Source of the DNA: Pedobacter sp. Leaf250
GTDB lineage: Bacteria; Bacteroidota; Bacteroidia; Sphingobacteriales; Sphingobacteriaceae
Direction: 5' to 3'
Length of the DNA: 64,000 nucleotides
NCBI RefSeq assembly: GCF_920984735.1
Contig: NZ_CAKLBU010000012.1
Location: 1 to 64,000, forward strand
Part shown: positions 54,657-63,805 of the stretch, piece after piece
Position numbering within the stretch: the first letter of the stretch is position 1
Layout of the letters: the number at the start of each line of letters is the position of its first letter
Program-made: the position numbers and the translations under genes
Notes under the pieces: model-generated
Told to the model about the DNA's origin: nothing
What the model saw: the letters and a program-made list of their open reading frames with translations, nothing else
The model's database searches: none

Positions 54657-54672
54657 ATAACTAAGGAAAAAA

Positions 54673-56505
54673 ATGAAATTATTTAAAATACTTTGCTTAA
54701 TGTTGCCATTTGCACTTGCGCTATCAACGTCGCAGGCGCAAGACACAGTGCGTTACACAGGCAAAACTTTGGTAAATGCCGATTACCATCACGGGCAACT
54801 TTCGCCAGTAATTGGTGTACATAATATCCAAACGTTTAGAGCAAATAGAGAACACCCTGAATTGGCTGAAAACTTTGGCTGGACGTATAACCACGCTCCA
54901 ATGTTAGCCTATTGGAACAACAAATTTTATGTAGAATATTTGAGTGATAAAGTAGGTGAAAGCATCCCACCAGGACAAACTTTATTGCAGTCCTCATCAG
55001 ATGGCTATACCTGGACGAAACCAGATGTGATTTTTCCTATTTACAGAATTGCTGATGGAACCACAAAAGAAGGTAGAACCGATGTTGCTAAAGATTTAGA
55101 TGCCGTAATGCACCAACGCATGGGTTTTTATGTTTCTACTAAAAATGTGTTTTTGGTTTTAGGCTTTTACGCCATCAGTTTCGATGCAAAGGATGACCCA
55201 AATGACGGTCATGGAATTGGTAGAGCTGTTCGCGAAATTCAAGCCGATGGTAAATATGGACCAATTTATTTCATCCACTACAATCCAGGTTACACAGAAA
55301 AAAACACAAAATATCCTTATTTCACCAAAAGCAAAAATAAAGCTTTCATTGCAGCTTGTAATGAATTGTTAGCGAATAAGTTAATGACACAGCAATGGAA
55401 TGAGGAAGCGGATAGAAAAGATCCGTTGATCACTTTGCAAAAGCAATACAAAGCTTTTAGTTACTATCATTTGCCCGATGGAAAAGTGGTGGGTTTGTGG
55501 AAGAATGCATTAACTGCAATTAGCAACGATAATGGAAAAAGCTGGCCAGAAAGTGCTTTTCGTGCACCTGGTTTTGTAAATAGCAATGCTAAAATATGGG
55601 GACAAAAAACTGCTGATGGAAATTATGCTACCGTTTATAACCCATCAGAGTATCGCTGGCCTTTAGCCATATCAACCAGCAAAAATGGATTAGATTATAC
55701 GAATTTACTATTAATTAACGGCGAGATCACGCCAATGCGTTACGGTGGAAATTATAAATCTTACGGTCCACAGTATGTTCGTGGCATAATTGAAGGAAAC
55801 GGAAAACCAGCTGATGGCAAACTATGGGTTACCTACAGCATGAACAAGGAAGATATTTGGGTTTCTTCCGTTCCGCTACCTGTTAATGATCAAGCAACAG
55901 CGCATGTAAATGATGATTTTGAGAAATTACCAAAAGGCAAGGAGCTGGAGCTATGGAATATTTACAGTCCACTTTGGGCACCCGTAAAAGTAGAAAATGG
56001 AGCTTTGGTTTTACGAGATAAAGATCCATTTGATTACGCGAAAGCGGAAAGAATATTTCCTTCATCAAAAAAAATAATTACTTCTTTTTCGGTAACTCCA
56101 AAGCAAAACGATTTCGGTTTATTGGAAATTGAATTACAGGATGCAAAAGGGACGGCAAGTGTTCGTTTGACTTTTGATACCGCTGGAAATTTAAGTGGAA
56201 AAGCTGGCGCCCGTTATAAAAACTTCATGAAGTATGAGGCTGGGAAAAGTTATGATATTAAGCTGAAATTAGATGCGCACACCAGGTTTTATTCACTAAC
56301 GGTTAACGGAAAAGAACTCTCGCTAAGTTTAGCTTTCCAGCCTGTGGCGGATGTTTCCAGGATTGTTTTCCGAACCGGAGATACACGCCGTTTCCCTAAT
56401 GTAGATACACCTGCAGATCAAACTTACGACTTGAAAAATGCAGGAGAATCAGATAAGAAAGAAGCGGTTTATTTGATTAAGTATTTAAAAACGGAGGGGT
56501 TTTAG
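54673..56505 (+). CDS. Secreted propeller (BNR-like) protein with lectin-like C-terminus
   Basis: 610 residues with a signal peptide ending STSQA. Residues about 25-410 look like a six-bladed sialidase-type propeller: HAPMLAYWNNKFYVEYLSD, LLQSSSDGYTWTKPD, LTAISNDNGKSWPESAF, PLAISTSKNGLDYTN. Residues about 415-580 form a concanavalin/LamG-like beta sandwich (WAPVKVENGALVLRDKD...IELQDAKGTASVRLTFDTAG). No GH or PL family can be named. Sialidase activity is not supported because the typical Arg triad and true Asp boxes are not evident. The place between GH43 and the esterase suggests action on a pectic side chain. Confidence 0.55.
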   Translation: MKLFKILCLMLPFALALSTSQAQDTVRYTGKTLVNADYHHGQLSPVIGVHNIQTFRANREHPELAENFGWTYNHAPMLAYWNNKFYVEYLSDKVGESIPPGQTLLQSSSDGYTWTKPDVIFPIYRIADGTTKEGRTDVAKDLDAVMHQRMGFYVSTKNVFLVLGFYAISFDAKDDPNDGHGIGRAVREIQADGKYGPIYFIHYNPGYTEKNTKYPYFTKSKNKAFIAACNELLANKLMTQQWNEEADRKDPLITLQKQYKAFSYYHLPDGKVVGLWKNALTAISNDNGKSWPESAFRAPGFVNSNAKIWGQKTADGNYATVYNPSEYRWPLAISTSKNGLDYTNLLLINGEITPMRYGGNYKSYGPQYVRGIIEGNGKPADGKLWVTYSMNKEDIWVSSVPLPVNDQATAHVNDDFEKLPKGKELELWNIYSPLWAPVKVENGALVLRDKDPFDYAKAERIFPSSKKIITSFSVTPKQNDFGLLEIELQDAKGTASVRLTFDTAGNLSGKAGARYKNFMKYEAGKSYDIKLKLDAHTRFYSLTVNGKELSLSLAFQPVADVSRIVFRTGDTRRFPNVDTPADQTYDLKNAGESDKKEAVYLIKYLKTEGF

Positions 56506-56527
56506 GATGGGGGATTTTCCTAGACAT

Positions 56528-56680
56528 ATCGTCATTATGAGGAACGGCCTGTCCCGTCGTTTCGGGAAAGCAATCTCATTCGAGAAATTAGATTGCTTCA
56601 ACTCGCACAAGTCCAGCTTCGCAATGACGAAACTATTATCGTCATTGCAAGGAGGTACGATGTGGCAATCTTTAATACTC
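56528..56680. repeat. Compound dispersed repeat that runs into the esterase start
   Basis: It contains CGTCATTATGAGGAACGGC, AGATTGCTTCAACTCGCACAAG and CTTCGCAATGACGA, and a further unit CGTCATTGCAAGGAGGTACG followed by ATGTGGCAATCTTTAA. The last unit lines up with CGTCATTGCGAGGCACGAAG-CAATCTTAAA at 48790. The change to AAGGAGGT and ATG created a ribosome site and start codon. Confidence 0.65.
56649..56656 (+). promoter_or_regulatory. Strong Shine-Dalgarno site in a repeat
   Basis: AAGGAGGT sits just before ATG 56660. Such a site is exceptional here, where nearly all genes lack one, and it falls inside a dispersed repeat. Confidence 0.6.
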
Positions 56681-58090
56681 GTTGCAGTTTTTGCATTACT
56701 TTCCTTCTCCGCAAACGCCAAAATCCTTTTGCCTCAAATTCTATCAAGCAACATGGTGTTACAGCGTGAAAAACCCATCAATATTTGGGGTTTTGCTTCG
56801 CCAGATGAAAAAGTGGAAGTTACTTTTGCGGGACAAATAAAGCAAACTACAGCTGACAAAAATGGAAATTGGTCAGTTGTTTTAAGCCCGCTAAAAACTT
56901 CATCGAAACCACAAATGATGACCATTTCTGGTTCAAACAAAATCGAATTAACCAACATTCTTGTGGGCGAAGTTTGGGTATGTTCTGGTCAGTCGAATAT
57001 GGAATATCAAATGCGTAAGCTTGCTAAAATTCCAAAGCCAAAAAATGAAAAACTTGGTTTCCCCGCTGATGAAGTAGAGAAAGCGAAAAATACTCAAATC
57101 AGGATTTTCCTGGTAAACCGCAAACAATTAACAAAGCCTGATTCTGTCCATAGAAGTTGGTCGATTGCACAAGATTCAGCTCTAAAAGCTTTTTCTGCGG
57201 TGGGTTACTTTTTTGCTAAAGAAATTCAGGAGAAATTAGGTATTCCTGTCGGGATGATTTCTTCTTCCGTTTCGGGCAGTGCTATCGAACCCTGGATTGC
57301 TCCAGAAGCATTTGCACAAGAGCCTTATTTTAAAAATGTAAAGGTAAGTAACGACCCAGGCAAGTTTTATACACCCATGATTGAACCATTAACCAAATTT
57401 GAAATCCGTGGTTTTTTATGGTATCAGGGCGAGACAAACTGCTTTTTGAACGAAGACATCAGCTATGCCTATAAAATGAAAACCTTGATTAACCTTTGGC
57501 GAAAAGCCTGGGGCGAAAAAGATTTACCGTTTTATTACGTACAAATTGCTCCTTACGATTATAGTAAGCAAAAAAGTGATAAGGTTACACTTACCGCCGA
57601 AACGCAACCAAAATTTTGGGAGGCTCAACAGCAAATTCTACGCTTGCCAAATACTGGAATGATTTCTACTTCGGATTTAAATGATAACGGCGGAGATTTG
57701 CACCCGACTTATAAATGGGAAGTAGGCAGGAGATTGGGCCTTTTGGCTTTGGGTAAAACCTACAATCAAAAAATAGATTTTTCGGGACCGGTTTTTAAAG
57801 CAGCTTCATTTAAAAATAATCAAGCTGTACTTGATTTCGATTATTTAAAATCAACGAACGCTACAAACATCACCGGATTCACAATTGCTGATGCTAATGG
57901 GAAATTCGTAAATGCTGATGCTGTAATCAAAGACGGTAAGGTTGTCATTTCTTCAAAAGAAATTGCAAAACCAACAGCTGTTCGATATAATTGGACAGAA
58001 AATCCGACAGGAAATTTTTATGGCAATGGCTTACCAGCGCTGCCATTCCGTACCGATAATCCATTAACCAATCAATTTAAAACCAATTAA
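56660..58090 (+). CDS. SGNH-type carbohydrate acetylesterase (sialate O-acetylesterase-like)
   Basis: 476 residues from ATG 56660, which gives a normal signal peptide (LILVAVFALLSFSANA); the longer frame back to 56,507 translates repeat sequence. The SGNH hydrolase blocks are CSGQSNMEYQM with Ser112, GFLWYQGETN, and a late Asp-His in DLNDNGGDLHPTYKWE. An Ig-like N-terminal part starts with LLPQILSSNMVLQREKPINIWG. This family, including CE20-type members, removes O-acetyl groups from plant glycans, and pectin is often acetylated. The name sialate O-acetylesterase should not be taken literally. Its stop overlaps the next start: the TAA of one ends at 58090, where the ATG of GH2 begins. Confidence 0.82.
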   Translation: MWQSLILVAVFALLSFSANAKILLPQILSSNMVLQREKPINIWGFASPDEKVEVTFAGQIKQTTADKNGNWSVVLSPLKTSSKPQMMTISGSNKIELTNILVGEVWVCSGQSNMEYQMRKLAKIPKPKNEKLGFPADEVEKAKNTQIRIFLVNRKQLTKPDSVHRSWSIAQDSALKAFSAVGYFFAKEIQEKLGIPVGMISSSVSGSAIEPWIAPEAFAQEPYFKNVKVSNDPGKFYTPMIEPLTKFEIRGFLWYQGETNCFLNEDISYAYKMKTLINLWRKAWGEKDLPFYYVQIAPYDYSKQKSDKVTLTAETQPKFWEAQQQILRLPNTGMISTSDLNDNGGDLHPTYKWEVGRRLGLLALGKTYNQKIDFSGPVFKAASFKNNQAVLDFDYLKSTNATNITGFTIADANGKFVNADAVIKDGKVVISSKEIAKPTAVRYNWTENPTGNFYGNGLPALPFRTDNPLTNQFKTN

Positions 58091-60861
58091 TGAAACGCAG
58101 ATTTATACTTTTCTTTTGTTTAACAATGATGTTTGGCTTGGTAAAAGCACAACAAACAGAGAAATTATATCTTTCAGGAACTGGAAATGACAATACCGTA
58201 AACTGGGATTTTTTCTGTACAGAAGGAATGAATTCTGGTAAGTGGGCAACCATTCCCGTGCCTTCAAACTGGGAATTGCAAGGCTTCGGAAAATACAATT
58301 ACGGTTTTAATAAAGAAGCAAATAAAGGCAAAGAGCAAGGACTTTACAAATATAAATTCTCTGTTCCAACCGATTGGAAGAGCCGAAAAATCAATATCGT
58401 ATTTGAAGGTTCGATGACGGATACGGAAGTTAAAATCAATGGAAAGTTGGCTGGAGAAATTCATCAAGGCTCATTTTATGTTTTCAGATACGATATTTCT
58501 AAACTTTTAAATCCAGGTGAGAATTTGCTTGAAGTAAAAGTTTCCAAGCATTCTGCCAATCAATCTGTTAACGAAGCTGAGCGGAAAGCAGATTTCTGGA
58601 TTTTTGGTGGTATTTTCAGACCTGTGTATTTGGAAGCTTTACCGCAAACCCATATCGATAGAATTCAAATTGATGCCAAAGCAGATGGAAATTTAAATGC
58701 TCAGTTAACTTACGTTGGCGATGCTGATAAATTAGAAGTTGAGGTTTTTGGGAAAGATGGAAAACGATTTGGCAATAAATTTACCACAGCTATTAAAAAA
58801 GGAAATCAAAAATTGGTTTTGAACCAGAAATTTTCAAATCCCGAACTATGGTCTTCAGAATTTCCCACCCTTTACGCCGCAACTTTCACTTTAATCAAAA
58901 AGGGAAAGGAAATTCATCAGGTTTCTAAGAAAATAGGTTTCAGAACTATTGAAGTTAAAGAACGCGATGGCGTTTACGTAAATGGCGTAAAAATGAAATT
59001 CAAAGGCGTAAATCGTCACTCTTTTTATCCTTCATCGGGCAGAACAACCAGTAAAAAAATCAGCATAGCTGATGTTGAATTGATGAAGGAAATGAACATG
59101 AACGCCGTTCGTATGTCGCATTATCCGCCTGATGGGCATTTTTTGGATGTTTGCGATTCTCTGGGACTATTTGTTATGGATGAACTTGCTGGCTGGCATG
59201 GAACTTACGACACGCCGACCGGAACAAAGTTGATGAAAGAAATGATGTTGAATGACGAAAATCATCCGTCGATTATATTTTGGGCAAACGGAAATGAGGG
59301 TGGACATAACCGTGAACTCGATCATCTTTTATCAGAAGAAGATATTCAAAAACGTCCTTTAATTCATCCTTGGGAAGTTTTTAATGGATTTGAAACGACA
59401 CATTACCGTGAGTTTAATTACGGAATAGGCAATTACGATCACGGCCATAACATTTTAATGCCAACAGAATTTCTTCATGGCATGTGGGATGGCGGTCATG
59501 GCGCAGGAATTGAAGATTACTGGAACGCCATGTGGAACAATCCACTTTCTGCGGGTGGTTTCCTTTGGGATTTTGCCGACCAGGCCGTTGTGCGCACTGA
59601 TAAAAATGGCGAATTGGACACGGATGGAAATCACGGTCCTGATGGAATTGTTGGTCCATACCACGAAAAAGAAGGCAGTTTCTTTACCATTAAAGAAGTT
59701 TGGAGTCCTGTTTTTGTAGAGAAAAGAGAAATGACATCTGGTTTTGATGGTTCGTTTTTACTGGAAAATCGCTATGCTTTTACAAACCTCAATCAATGCA
59801 CTTTCGAGTGGAAATTAAAAAAACTTAAAGCTGGCGAGGATGCCGATTTCAAAGCGGGAAAAGCCGATGCACCAAACATCAAACCTTTTGAAAAAGGGAG
59901 ATTACAAATAAGTCTTCCAGCAGATTGGAGAAGTTTTGATGCTTTATATTTAACGATTAAGGATTTTTACGGCAAGGAATTATTTACATGGAGTTTCCCT
60001 ATTGCTTTACCTGCAGCCGATGCAGCGAAAATTGTAGTAAAAACAGCTGCTTCAAAAGTGATTTTAAAAGAAGATGCAAAGGTTTACCAGGTTTCGGCAA
60101 ATGGAATTGATTTAACCTTTGATAAAATAACAGGATTACTACAGCAAGCAAAAAATACCAAAGGTGTGATTCCATTTTCAAATGGACCTATTTTGCAGGA
60201 AGGCGTTAATAATTTCAAAAACTTCACCACTAAAATGGAAGGGGAAAATTTAATTATTTCGTCCAAATTTGATAAGAAAGAAAGCTGGAATACTTTGCAA
60301 TGGACAATTTATCCTTCGGGATGGTTAAAAATGGAAGTTAAATATTTCCCATCTGAATACTTTACCACATTTGTGGGATTAAACTTTTCTTATCCTGAAA
60401 CGGAAATAAAAGCTGTTGAATATAAAGGCAATGGTCCATATCGCGTTTGGAAAAACAGAATGAAAGGACAGCAGTTCGGCATTTGGAAAAAGGATTACAA
60501 TAATTCTGCGACGGGAGAACCAGCTTGGCAATATCCAGAATTTAAGGGTTATTACTCAAATATGTATTGGTGCGAGTTTATCGGCAAAAAACAATCATTT
60601 AAAGTAGTTACCGATAGGGAGGATGTGTTTTTAAGGTTATTTACACCCAAAAAATCGAAAGATACTGAATGGGATAACATGAGTCCGACTTTCCCTAACG
60701 GCGACATTTCATTTATGAATGGAATATCGGCAATAGGTACGAAGACACAAAAGCCAGAAACAACTGGTCCGATGGGCATGAAGAATATCTTTTATGATTT
60801 TGACAAAGAACCGAGCAGGGCATTAGAAATGATTTTGTATTTTGATTTTTCGGGGAAATAG
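58090..60861 (+). CDS. GH2 family beta-galactosidase-like hydrolase
   Basis: 923 residues with a signal peptide (ILFFCLTMMFGLVKAQ). GH2 domains in order: sugar-binding (IPVPSNWELQGFGKYNYG), Ig-like, TIM barrel with acid/base Glu403 in WANGNEGG and nucleophile Glu460 in PTEFLHG, then a long C-terminal beta-sandwich part as in LacZ-type enzymes. GNEGG and the HG motif after the nucleophile differ from the classical LacZ GNESG, so the sugar may be a beta-galacturonoside, glucuronoside or other residue. It overlaps the esterase stop by one base (TAATG), so the two are translated together. Confidence 0.85.
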   Translation: MKRRFILFFCLTMMFGLVKAQQTEKLYLSGTGNDNTVNWDFFCTEGMNSGKWATIPVPSNWELQGFGKYNYGFNKEANKGKEQGLYKYKFSVPTDWKSRKINIVFEGSMTDTEVKINGKLAGEIHQGSFYVFRYDISKLLNPGENLLEVKVSKHSANQSVNEAERKADFWIFGGIFRPVYLEALPQTHIDRIQIDAKADGNLNAQLTYVGDADKLEVEVFGKDGKRFGNKFTTAIKKGNQKLVLNQKFSNPELWSSEFPTLYAATFTLIKKGKEIHQVSKKIGFRTIEVKERDGVYVNGVKMKFKGVNRHSFYPSSGRTTSKKISIADVELMKEMNMNAVRMSHYPPDGHFLDVCDSLGLFVMDELAGWHGTYDTPTGTKLMKEMMLNDENHPSIIFWANGNEGGHNRELDHLLSEEDIQKRPLIHPWEVFNGFETTHYREFNYGIGNYDHGHNILMPTEFLHGMWDGGHGAGIEDYWNAMWNNPLSAGGFLWDFADQAVVRTDKNGELDTDGNHGPDGIVGPYHEKEGSFFTIKEVWSPVFVEKREMTSGFDGSFLLENRYAFTNLNQCTFEWKLKKLKAGEDADFKAGKADAPNIKPFEKGRLQISLPADWRSFDALYLTIKDFYGKELFTWSFPIALPAADAAKIVVKTAASKVILKEDAKVYQVSANGIDLTFDKITGLLQQAKNTKGVIPFSNGPILQEGVNNFKNFTTKMEGENLIISSKFDKKESWNTLQWTIYPSGWLKMEVKYFPSEYFTTFVGLNFSYPETEIKAVEYKGNGPYRVWKNRMKGQQFGIWKKDYNNSATGEPAWQYPEFKGYYSNMYWCEFIGKKQSFKVVTDREDVFLRLFTPKKSKDTEWDNMSPTFPNGDISFMNGISAIGTKTQKPETTGPMGMKNIFYDFDKEPSRALEMILYFDFSGK

Positions 60862-60965
60862 AGGATAGAAAATTGTAAATAGAGAATAGGAAATGGGCAA
60901 AATGGAAATGGTTAATAGGCTTGAAGTTGTATGTCAATTTCCTATTTTCAGCTTTCTATTCCCTC
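60861..60965. repeat. Inverted repeat between GH2 and GH78
   Basis: Left part GAGGATAGAAAATTG, then AGAATAGGAAAT; right part ATTTCCTATTTTC, then CTTTCTATTCCCTC. It is a third repeat family, unlike the CGTCATTGC and GGTTAC types. Confidence 0.55.
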
Positions 60966-60978
60966 AATCAAAGCGTAA

Positions 60979-63717
60979 ATGAACATAAGAATATACACAG
61001 CGATCATCAGCATCTGGTTACTACCATTTTCAAAAGTGGTGGCGCAGGTTTCGTTACAAAATACCACCTGCGAAATGCTTACAAATCCTTTGGGGATTGA
61101 TGTTCAAAAACCTCGATTTGCCTGGCATATTATTTCGAAAGAAAGAAATGTGATGCAAAGCGCTTATCAGGTTTTGGTAGCTTCATCGTTGGAGAAATTA
61201 AATGCAAATGAAGGCGATTTGTGGGATTCTGAAAAGGTAAATTCATCAGCATCTATTCATGTAAATTATAATGGAAAAGAACTCAAAAGCAGATTGAAAG
61301 CCTATTGGAAGGTAAAAGTCTGGACAACTGCTGGTCAAAGTGAATGGTCGGCTAATAATTATTTTTCGATGGGTTTGCTCTACTATAAAGACTGGCCCAA
61401 AGGTTGGATTGGTTTCGACAGGGCTTTTGCTTGGGATAATATTAAAACTGATTCACGTTTATCTGCAAGGTATTTCAGAAAGGAATTTCAAGCTACGAAA
61501 ACCATCAAATCAGCTACGGCATCGATCATTGGCTTGGGTTTGTACGAGCTTTACATCAATGGCAAAAAAGTAGGGGAAGATGTATTGTCTCCATCACCAA
61601 CAGATTACACCAAAAATGTAAAATACAATACTTATGATGTTACGGCATACATTAAAAACGGTAAAAACGCGGTTGGAACAGTTTTAGGAAATGGTCGTTT
61701 CTTCGCCATGCGCCAGAATGAAAAACCTTATAAAATTAAAACCTTTGGTTTCCCTAAGATGCTGATGAACATCAATATTGTTTATAATGATGGAACAACT
61801 GCAAACATTGATACGGACGACAGTTGGAAAGGCACTACTGATGGACCCATTAGAACCAATAATGAATACGACGGTGAAGAATATGATGCGACCAAAGATT
61901 TTTTAGGTTGGAATAATGTTGGTTTTGATGATGGTAAATGGCTAAAGGCCGAGTTTGTTCAAGAACCATCTGGTGTAATTGAAGCGCAGATGAACGAAAA
62001 TATGCGTGTGATGAATACTCTTAAACCGGTTTCCATCAAGAAAATTTCTGGCGATAGGTACATCCTCGATATGGGGCAAAACATGGTTGGTTGGCTTCAA
62101 ATCAAGATAAAAGGTTTAAAAGGAAAACAACTGAAATTACGTTTTGCAGAATCTTTGCAAGAAAATGGCGAACTTTTTACCGCTAATCTTCGTAACGCAA
62201 AATGCACCGATTTATATACTTTAAAGGGTGGAGAAACTGAAACTTGGGAACCTACTTTTTCTTATCGCGGCTTTAGGTATGTAGAACTTTCAGGTTATAC
62301 TTATCAGCCATCGGTAAATGATTTTGTAGGAAAAATGATTTACGATAACATTAAAACAGTTGGAACTTTTGAAACTTCGGACGCTTTAACCAATCAAATT
62401 TTTAAAAATGCCTGGTGGGGAATCGCCGGAAATTATAAAGGAATCCCGATTGATTGTCCGCAGAGAAATGAACGCATGCCTTGGTTGGGCGATAGGGGCG
62501 CAGTGGCTTATGGCGAAAGTTTTGTTTTTGATAACGGCAGATTTTACACGAAATGGTTACAGGATATCAGAAACTCGCAAAAGGAAGACGGAGCAATTCC
62601 TGATGTTGCGCCAGCATTCTGGCGATATTACAGCGACAACATGACCTGGCCGGGCGCAATGCTTTTGGTTACAGAAATGGTTTACAAACAAACTGGCGAT
62701 GTTTCTGCCGTTAGAGATAATTATCCAGCGATGAAAAAATGGCTTTCGTATATGCAAGACCGCTACATGCAAGATTATATTTTAACAAAAGATAGTTATG
62801 GCGATTGGTGTATGCCTCCAATCACGATTGAATTTGGTCGCGGAAAAAGTGCCGATAAAAAATATCCCTCAGCCTTAATTTCAACTGCTTATTATTATCA
62901 TTTTACGAATTTAATGGTTCAGTTTGCGCAAGCGATAGGTAATGAAGAAGATGTGAAAAATTATCAGGCTTTAGGAAATAAAATAAAAGCAGCTTTTAAT
63001 CAGAAATACTATAATGAAAAGGGTTATTATGCCTCGAATGCTTTAACGGATAACATTATTCCTCTTTATTTTGGAATGGTTCCGCAAAACAAAGTTGATG
63101 ATGTTTTTAAAAATATTACCTACACCATTGAGGTAACTAATAAAGGGCATTTGAGCAATGGTTTAGTCGGCATTCAATGGTTAATGCGTTGTTTAAACGA
63201 TTATGGTAGACCAGATTTGGCTTACACCATCGCCACGAAAAAAACTTACCCAAGCTGGGGATATATGGTTGATAATGGCGCCACAACGATTTGGGAGCTA
63301 TGGAATGGCAACACTTCCGACCCGAAAATGAATTCGCAAAACCATGTAATGATGCTTGGCGATTTATTAATCTGGTATTATGAAAATCTTGCTGGAATTA
63401 AATCCGAAAGCCAAGCATTTAAAAAAATCATCATGAAACCTGAAATAATTAATAGTTTGAAATCAGTTAATGCCAGTTATAATTCGACTTATGGAACAAT
63501 AAAAAGCAGTTATACAAAAACAGCAAAGCAGTTCAACTGGAATGTTACTATACCACCAAATACAATTGCTTTGGTTTATGTTCCAGCTAATAATAAAAAT
63601 GAGGTTACCGAAAAATTGAAATCAATAAAAGATTTAAAGTTTATAAAAATGGAAAGCGGAAGAGCAATTTATGAGATAGGCTCGGGTGAATATTCTTTTG
63701 TAGTAGAAGGGAAATAA
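60979..63717 (+). CDS. GH78 alpha-L-rhamnosidase
   Basis: 912 residues with a signal peptide (AIISIWLLPFSKVVAQ). The GH78 domain order is clear: N-terminal beta domains (NPLGIDVQKPRFAWHI...AYQVLVASS), the Bac_rhamnosid_N part (ARYFRKEF...LYELYINGKKVGEDVLSP), the concanavalin-like part (VSIKKISGDRYILDMGQNMVGWLQIKIKG), and the (alpha/alpha)6 catalytic domain with DCPQRNERMPWLGD (general acid candidate Glu498) and TTIWELWNG (Glu773). It inverts and releases L-rhamnose from pectic side chains or oligosaccharides. The released rhamnose is a possible substrate of the mutarotase operon at 15-19 kb. Confidence 0.92.
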   Translation: MNIRIYTAIISIWLLPFSKVVAQVSLQNTTCEMLTNPLGIDVQKPRFAWHIISKERNVMQSAYQVLVASSLEKLNANEGDLWDSEKVNSSASIHVNYNGKELKSRLKAYWKVKVWTTAGQSEWSANNYFSMGLLYYKDWPKGWIGFDRAFAWDNIKTDSRLSARYFRKEFQATKTIKSATASIIGLGLYELYINGKKVGEDVLSPSPTDYTKNVKYNTYDVTAYIKNGKNAVGTVLGNGRFFAMRQNEKPYKIKTFGFPKMLMNINIVYNDGTTANIDTDDSWKGTTDGPIRTNNEYDGEEYDATKDFLGWNNVGFDDGKWLKAEFVQEPSGVIEAQMNENMRVMNTLKPVSIKKISGDRYILDMGQNMVGWLQIKIKGLKGKQLKLRFAESLQENGELFTANLRNAKCTDLYTLKGGETETWEPTFSYRGFRYVELSGYTYQPSVNDFVGKMIYDNIKTVGTFETSDALTNQIFKNAWWGIAGNYKGIPIDCPQRNERMPWLGDRGAVAYGESFVFDNGRFYTKWLQDIRNSQKEDGAIPDVAPAFWRYYSDNMTWPGAMLLVTEMVYKQTGDVSAVRDNYPAMKKWLSYMQDRYMQDYILTKDSYGDWCMPPITIEFGRGKSADKKYPSALISTAYYYHFTNLMVQFAQAIGNEEDVKNYQALGNKIKAAFNQKYYNEKGYYASNALTDNIIPLYFGMVPQNKVDDVFKNITYTIEVTNKGHLSNGLVGIQWLMRCLNDYGRPDLAYTIATKKTYPSWGYMVDNGATTIWELWNGNTSDPKMNSQNHVMMLGDLLIWYYENLAGIKSESQAFKKIIMKPEIINSLKSVNASYNSTYGTIKSSYTKTAKQFNWNVTIPPNTIALVYVPANNKNEVTEKLKSIKDLKFIKMESGRAIYEIGSGEYSFVVEGK

Positions 63718-63726
63718 TTTTAACAC

Positions 63727-63790
63727 TCGTCATGCTGAATTCATTTCAGCGTCTCAGTAATAAGACCCTGAAATGAATTCAGGGTGACGA
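63727..63790. repeat. Inverted repeat with ctgaaatgaattcag arms
   Basis: TCGTCATGCTGAATTCATTT and CCTGAAATGAATTCAGGGTGACGA face each other around a short loop. It ends 15 bp before the next start codon. Confidence 0.65.
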
Positions 63791-63805
63791 CCAAATAATA
63801 AAGAT

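Noticed and set aside
56507-56659. Longer start of the esterase gene
   Set aside because: The 51 extra codons are translated from repeat DNA and would precede and spoil the signal peptide at 56660.
56660-58090. Sialic acid metabolism inferred from the esterase and propeller genes
   Set aside because: No sialidase, NanE or NanK-like genes are seen, and all neighbours are pectin enzymes; the family name is historical.
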